The notes under the pieces were generated by a model, which was not told where the DNA came from, did not search any database, and saw only the letters and a list, made by a program, of their open reading frames with translations. DNA of 64,000 nt. Source: Maylandia zebra (taxonomy: Eukaryota; Chordata; Actinopteri; Cichliformes; Cichlidae). Positions 58,601 through 64,000 of the stretch are shown in pieces. Position 1 is the first letter of the stretch, and each line of letters begins with the position of its first letter. A program made the translations under genes and the position numbers. The stretch spans positions 32,426,136 through 32,490,135 of the forward strand of contig NC_135175.1 of assembly GCF_041146795.1 (NCBI RefSeq). The letters are read 5' to 3'.

Positions 58601-58906
58601 TAATATCCTCAGAATATAAATATGGACATTTCTTCTCAGCTAGCTTGTTTATTAGCAATGACTTGCACCACATTTCAGTGCACTCATTGTTAGCTTTAAG
58701 CCACGGCAGTTTGGAGCCAGTTTGGAACCAGTTTTTTTTTCTTCGGCTCTGCCTTCAGTTGGTGTTTCTTAGGTGGTTGCGAAACACCAAAGAAGCTGTA
58801 GGAACACGTGTCAGGTTGAATGAGATGTGGAGCTCTGTGGAGCCTGATCTCAAGGATTTTGAGTCTGACCCTGAAACCAGTAGAGGTTCTTTCTGTCTTT
58901 TCAGAT

Positions 58907-60948
58907 TCACTGTGATGGGAGTGATTTCAGCCCTGAGTGATCACGCTGATGTTTGCACAGAGCAGATAATTTAGTAAATGTTTTGGCACATTGGAAACAG
59001 TGAAACAGTTTTTTAGTAATGTGGGATCGTTTGTGTTCGGAGTATGAACTGAGATTCCTGAAGCTCTTGTCACACTGGTCACAGCTGTAGTTTCCTTCCA
59101 TGTGTGCACGTTCATGCTTGTTACGACTACCTGAATGTGAGAAGCTTTTTTCACAATGTCTGCACTTGTATGGTTTCTCTCCTGTGTGGACTCGTTTGTG
59201 TCTTTTAAGGGTGACTGCAGTGATGAAAGATGACCCACACTGTTCACAGAGGTGCTTTTTAACCCCACTGTGAATGAGTTCATGACGTTTTAAGTGATGT
59301 GATGTGGTGAAGCTTCTCCCACATTCTTTGCAGTATTTCACTTTGTCTCCAGTGTGTCTACGTTGATGTATTTTTAGGGCGGCTTGCCAACTGAAAGTTT
59401 TTCCACAAAGGTCACAATGAAAGTCTTTCCCACCACCACAGTGATGACAGGGTTGAGAACTGGATCCATCTGTGTCGCTCTGCTTCTAAACAAAGACACA
59501 AAGACAGTGTAAGTCATTCCTTCAACATTTTTATCCTGAACATCGCCTGAAATAAAGAGCATCTCTGCAGACGTCCAATTACATTTTACTGTTTCAGTTA
59601 ACACACTCAGTTTACTGGGCTGCAATAACTACAATACTACCATCATAATACTACAGTAATACTTATTTCATGTTACAGTAACATCTGAGTTACACTAAAG
59701 TACTACTTTGCTAATATTTGCAGGGTACCAACACAGTGCTAAACTACTAATGTAACACTGTAGTAATACTCATTTATTACTGCATTAATAATACTGTAAC
59801 TGTGCAGTTATAACACTCAGCTGAATGGGGCACAACACAAACACTACTACCCCCATGACACTGCAATTATAACATTAAATTAGTATTTTAACACTAATGT
59901 CTAAAAGTACTAAAGTTAAAAACAAGCAATGATACTACTGCTACAATATTACAATACCATTACGTAACGATACAACTTTGTTAACCATAAGAGAAGATTA
60001 CAGAATGTTTTGGTTTTGAGCTTATTTTCATTGTGTTTTATTTTATTACATGTGCTCCTAACAGAGGAATCAGGCTCTGTAAACAAAAGGCCATTTATGC
60101 TGAAATAATAACAATATCATGATATACCAGGAAACTGCCTGAACATTAAATAACACCATCATATTAATTTTCACCACTTTTAGTTTTTCATGATCGTGTA
60201 AACAAAAATCATAACTGAAATGAAAATCTGAATAATCACTCAGAGCTGCTTTTCCATGCAGTAGAATTGCTAACATGCTAACACAGTTTAATGAGCAGAG
60301 TTGTTCCAAACAGTCAGGCTAAAATGACAAGATAACAATATAAATACATACCTCACAGTAACTGCACTTGTAGAGTTTCTTTCTGGTGTGGATCTGTTGG
60401 TGTTGCCTCAGGTAACGTGGAGCTTTAAAAGTCTTCTCACACAGGTCACATTTATAAGGTCTCTCCACAGTGTGAGTAAACATGTGTTGTTGTAACTGTG
60501 TGCCCGTTATAAACTGTTTATCACACTGTTCACAGCAGTACACAACGTGTCTGGTGTGAATGTTTAGGTGTGTATTTCGGCTCCTTATGTGGCTGAAAGT
60601 TTTTCCACAAATCTCACAGCTGTATGCCTTAATTCCAGAGTGGGTCACTAGATGATTCTGTAAGTGGCTCCTTTGAGTAAAAGTTCTGCCACACTGATCA
60701 CAGCTGTACGCTTTAACTCCACTGTGGATGAGTTGATGTTGTTTTAGGGAACGCTCCCAGGAAAAAGACTTTCCACACAAGTCACAGCTGAACGGTCTCT
60801 CTCCAGTGTGGATGACCTGATGACGATTTAGTTCAGCCTTCACAGTAAACTCCTTCCCACAATCATCACAGCTGTATGTTTTCTCTCCCTTTCTTCTGTG
60901 AGGTTTGTCGGCCTCCTGAGAGCGCTGACTTCTCGCTCCATGTTGGTC
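58907..60948 (-). CDS. C2H2 zinc-finger protein, copy 3 (12 fingers, 5' exon outside or displaced)
   Basis: Exon 60948-60352 (199 codons, DQHGARSQRSQEADKP then six fingers) and exon 59485-58907 (linker and six fingers) are intact. The tail after HSGLKSLPSQ is cut short by a small deletion and stop at 58907, so it lacks about 36 residues of copies 1 and 2. The intron between them is 866 bases instead of 141 because of an insertion at 59607-60335. The MSSTQE exon should lie right of 62741, but a hAT-like insertion begins there, so it is probably beyond 64000. In the linker the Arg of CHHRGGG is Cys. Confidence 0.8.
59607..60335. other. Insertion inside the copy 3 intron, unclassified
   Basis: The sequence is absent from the matching intron of copies 1 and 2. 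It contains many TAATACT/AGTAATACT words. No TIR, tail or protein was recognised. Confidence 0.5.
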
Positions 60949-61296
60949 CTGCAGTGACAGAGATACAAACAGAGGCAGTGAGTGAAATGCAGTCGTGGAA
61001 CAAACTCAACCTTCAAACTCCCTCCATTAACACTAGTTTTAAACCTGAAGGTGGAGTGTGGCACCAAACACCTTAAAGGTCTCTTATCCCCACCTGCTGG
61101 TAGTTCTACCACATTACATCCAAACTGGTGTTAAAAATAATTAATGACTGTTCAAACACTCTAAAATTATGCCCATCCCTCCTGCTGTACACAAATATTA
61201 AGACTAGCATCCTAACACACTCAGAAAAGTAATAAATGTTTACCAGGTCTATACTTTTTTATATTTCACGTTGCTGTTTCCTATTAGATATTTTTA

Positions 61297-62056
61297 TAGT
61301 GGTGCAACGGATCAACAATCTCATGGTTAGTATCGAATCACGGTTTTAAGTCACGGATCGGATCAATTTTCGGATCAGCAAAAGAGGAAAAGAAAGACAA
61401 AATTTTTACATTTACTTATTAACTTATTTAAGTATATTTTTGCCTATTAAAAACATTCAACTCAAGACTCATTCCACGCAATTATATAAAAACATATTAA
61501 GGTGCAATATAGGGCAGTACAGGGCTTTGTATCTAACACTCCGCTGTGATATAATGAGCGGTCACGGTCACGTAGCTGTTCGTTGACCTGGAGGTCCACC
61601 CATTTGTAGTTAGGGCAACAGAAGATGACTGGGACAGTTCAGCCATAACTTTAAACTTTTCCTACTCATACCTGCCTGGATACGATCTTGTCACTGAAGT
61701 GGACGCGCAACGGGATATTATTATTTGGCTCAAGCACGTTCGTCATAGTTTAAACCCCTTGTTTTGCCCAACGGAAAACGGCCTCCCGTCTGCAGCTAAA
61801 CACACCAGTAGCTTTTGTAATAGCTTTAGCCCGGTCGGACTGGGCAGCAAAGGGCTGCTTAAATGCTGCAAACTCCTCTGCTCCTCCACTTGGACCGCTA
61901 GCACTGGCCATGATTATCACTTGACAGACTGACCATGTGCACCATACACATACTTTTTTTCCTTCTTTTTCGAATGTTCGGATCACGTGCGTGCCGAAAC
62001 GTGGAGTGGGATCGGTTCGGATTATGGATCAACCGTGATCCGTTGCACAACTGCTA
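61297..62056 (-). mobile_element. Deleted hAT element (TIR TGGTGCAACGGATCA)
   Basis: AGTGGTGCAACGGATCA at the left and TGATCCGTTGCACAACT at the right are near inverses. An 8-base target duplication is not clear. A minus frame at about 61910-61750 (MASASGPSGGAEEFAAFKQP) is probably the start of its transposase; the remainder is deleted. It lies in what should be intron 1 of zinc-finger copy 3. Confidence 0.75.
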
Positions 62057-62683
62057 GCTTGGTTCAGTGAAGGAGAACATCAGAGTCTGATTGTAACCTG
62101 AGGAATTTTTTACTTTTACTCCCTACATTAAAAATATATCTGTATTTTCTACAACTTACATTTACAAAACAGACTTTTTACTTTTGGTTTAAGGCATTTG
62201 CGGGGAGTTATTTCATCACTGCAGGCATCAAACATTAAACCGATTTGAGCCTAAACAGTAACACATGAAAGCTAAGATGAACATGAAAGAGGCAAAACTG
62301 TGTGCCATAGCCAGGGGTTAAAATGGGCTGGTTCCCCCCCCCCCCCCCTCTTGCACAGCACTAAACAAATGCAGGTGCTCATAAGTTGCAGTCACAGGAC
62401 TTCAGTACCTAGCTAGCCTGTTGTGTGCAGTTTGTCTCACAGTGTGTTGCTGGCTAAAGGTCCAGCTGCTGTACATCACAGGGAGAGAAAAGAAAGAGAG
62501 CTAACTTCACTCAGAGATGGAGAAAGATAAGACACACAGGACAGGAGAGGAAGAAGAGAGGTTAGATTTAAAGGGAAGGACTGCTCAGTGGGATTTGATC
62601 AACTCAATGTTAATTCAGTTGTACATTGTTGTACATTGCAAAACAATCTGAGACAAACTATTTAGTGAAGTGATTGTATATAT
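62057..62683. other. Unclassified sequence with a (C)15 run
   Basis: A 15-base C homopolymer lies at 62334-62348, followed by a purine-rich stretch (GGAGAGAAAAGAAAGAGAG). No gene recognised. Confidence 0.5.
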
Positions 62684-62741
62684 AATAAAATACAGAGTCA
62701 TATAACAGGTTGGGAGTATGAGAGTTTTAGACGTGACTGAT
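62684..62741 (-). other. Intron 1 fragment of zinc-finger copy 3
   Basis: CATATAACAGGTTGGGAG.ATGAGAGTTTTAGACGTGACTGA matches 39056-39100 in copy 2, which lies about 30 bases before exon 1. The match stops at 62741, where CAGGGCAAAATTGCTAGCCC begins. Confidence 0.75.
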
Positions 62742-63365
62742 CAGGGCAAAATTGCTAGCCCGAAGTCCCGGGGCTAGCGATTTTTCCAGTCGGGCTACCA
62801 AAATCTATCTCTGCCCTGCCCGTTGGGCTATCATAGGAAGGAAAAATATATATCAATGCTTTTGCATTCCTTCGGAAATGTAGCTGGGTAATTATGTCAT
62901 TGGCATCGATGAGCCACTGTCAATATGTGACATATTGAAATTGCGTTTGAATTTTCGCTTGTTTTTTGCTTTCACTTTGCTATCGGGCGAACTGTGTATA
63001 GAGAGCGACAGCACTGATTGGTGAGTGACGATAATTTGCGCACCAATTCCTCTGACATCGTCTTATCAATCATTAGCTTACTACGCAGACATGACAAGTG
63101 AAATCTCCCGCAGCAAGCTTAAACATGTGAGAGGCTGATCGCGCAGCGAATCGCTGAGCGTTATGTGAGTGCGTGTGTAAAAGCAACAGGATATATATTT
63201 TAGTTCTGCTGAGCCAAATAAGACAGGTCAGGGTGAAGAACTGACAGCCAAAGAAAAGCTTACCAGAAAACGGAAAAGTTCTGACAAATCAGACTGTAAG
63301 GCAAAAAGAAAGTGCAGCTTTTTTTTTTTTTTGTCCCGTTTGGATCTTTAGCCATCAGAATTGTT

Positions 63366-63640
63366 GTCTTAAGGCCAAGAAAGATGCCAAGTGGATTTAT
63401 TTTACCAAGCGGATCATCATGGCCTTGCCATATTGGTCCATTTGATTGACCTTTATTATAATTATGTATTTATTTTATTTTATTTTCAGTTGCTACAAAC
63501 AGGACAGACATGACTGGGGGATAGGACAGGGAGAAAGAATGAAAGAAAGAGAGGGAGAGAAAGAAAAACAGAGGGGAGAAGAGACGGTGAGAAAGGGGGG
63601 AAGAAAGAAAGAAAAACAAACAAAACACCTGGATCACCTG
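63366..63640 (+). repeat. Dispersed repeat, copy 2 (first copy at 6721-7015)
   Basis: AAGGCCAAGAAAGATGCC, GCGGATCATCATGGCCTTGC, AAACAGGACAGACATGACTG and the purine-rich AGAAAGAGAGGGAGAGAAAG follow the same order as at 6721. A 20-base or longer A run lies at about 63673. Confidence 0.75.
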
Positions 63641-63863
63641 TATGGAGAAAAAAAAAAACAGAAGACAAAGCAAAAAAAAAAAAAAAAAAAAAAAGAGCAA
63701 CATAATAAATACAGCACCATCACAATAAACTAGCTAGCAGTAGATAACAGTAGATGCTAAATATTAAACGCTATTGTGCAGCACGCAAGATAGACAGCGC
63801 ACAATGTGCTTTGAGGCAGCAGCCAAGAAAGGTGTAGTCCGCGTCTGTGAACATCCGTATGTA

Positions 63864-63905
63864 CACCTGTGTGGATACCTGTGTGGATACCCGTGTGGAT
63901 CAGCA
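63864..63905. repeat. Short tandem repeat, three 12-mer-like units
   Basis: CCTGTGTGGATA, CCTGTGTGGATA and CCCGTGTGGATC follow each other directly near the window end. Confidence 0.8.
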
Positions 63906-64000
63906 TGCTTGTATTCCAAAGGTTTCTCCATGTAACGATCTACTAGGGAGTGTGGGGAGCCATAGCCCCGTCCCCCAGGGCATGAAGCAGGTATGGAGGA

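Larger units (their letters stand above)
62742..64000. mobile_element. hAT-like insertion (CAGGGCAAAATTGCTAGCCC), right end beyond window
   Basis: CAGGG is a usual hAT start. The preceding TGACTGAT would be the 8-base target. The interior has CCCGGGGCTAGCGATTTTTC and repeated GGGCTA words, then the dispersed repeat at 63366-63640. No transposase recognised. Confidence 0.55.

Noticed and set aside
63470..63733. Lys/Glu-rich and Phe/Leu-rich frames at 63446-63733, and similar at 6721-7110
   Set aside because: Produced by the purine-rich tract and poly-A of the dispersed repeat.

Overview
The window looks like a nuclear locus from a spiny-rayed teleost, probably a cichlid or close relative. This is inferred from GT-AG introns, fish LINE families (L2/Maui-like, RTE/Rex3-like, Rex1/L2-like tails), BEL/Pao, Tc1/mariner, hAT and PIF-Harbinger elements, long GT/AT microsatellites and teleost C2H2 zinc-finger genes. 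No bacterial genes, CRISPR array, tRNA or rRNA was recognised.

Host genes fall into two families. (1) A B7-like immunoglobulin gene resembling HHLA2 lies at 13466-17826 (+). Six exons can be joined into a 361-residue type I membrane protein: signal, V, C, V, transmembrane, short tail. Broken relatives lie at 7043-8245, 21450-22400 and 34494-34700, so this is a birth-and-death cluster with one intact member. (2) Three paralogous 12-finger C2H2 genes lie on the minus strand (22437-24894, 34731-39235, 58907-60948 and beyond). Copies 1 and 2 share an exact 12,294-base offset across both finger exons, and each has a dead Ig exon just downstream. The duplicated unit was therefore [Ig relic + zinc-finger gene], about 5.6 kb (about 22.1-27.7 kb). 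In copy 2 it was stretched to about 17 kb by transposons.

Layout: 1-955 LINE 3' end with a 400-base microsatellite; 1317-1566 possible last exons of an unknown membrane protein; 2268-6547 decayed BEL/Pao retrotransposon; 6721-8310 repeat plus Ig pseudogene; 10983-11804 RTE/Rex3-like LINE; 12.1-18 kb HHLA2-like gene; 19.4-20.2 kb L2; 21.4-27.7 kb duplication unit A; 28.5-34.4 kb mixed transposons and a possible solo LTR; 34.4-51.4 kb unit B, with an 11-kb nest of transposons and a 4.7-kb palindrome; 51.8-53.3 kb second PIF-Harbinger; 54-58.6 kb decayed L2, BEL and hAT; 58.9-64 kb third zinc-finger copy, whose first exon appears pushed past the right edge by a hAT-like insertion.

The most unusual structures are the 45595-50311 near-palindrome, the four-deep transposon nest with readable target duplications, and two PIF-Harbinger elements whose convergent Myb-like and transposase genes both lost their 3' ends at the junction. 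I found no self-evident new enzymatic or defence system. The strongest biological lead is the co-duplication of a B7-family receptor gene with a zinc-finger cluster. All homology statements come from motif recognition by eye, with no database search.
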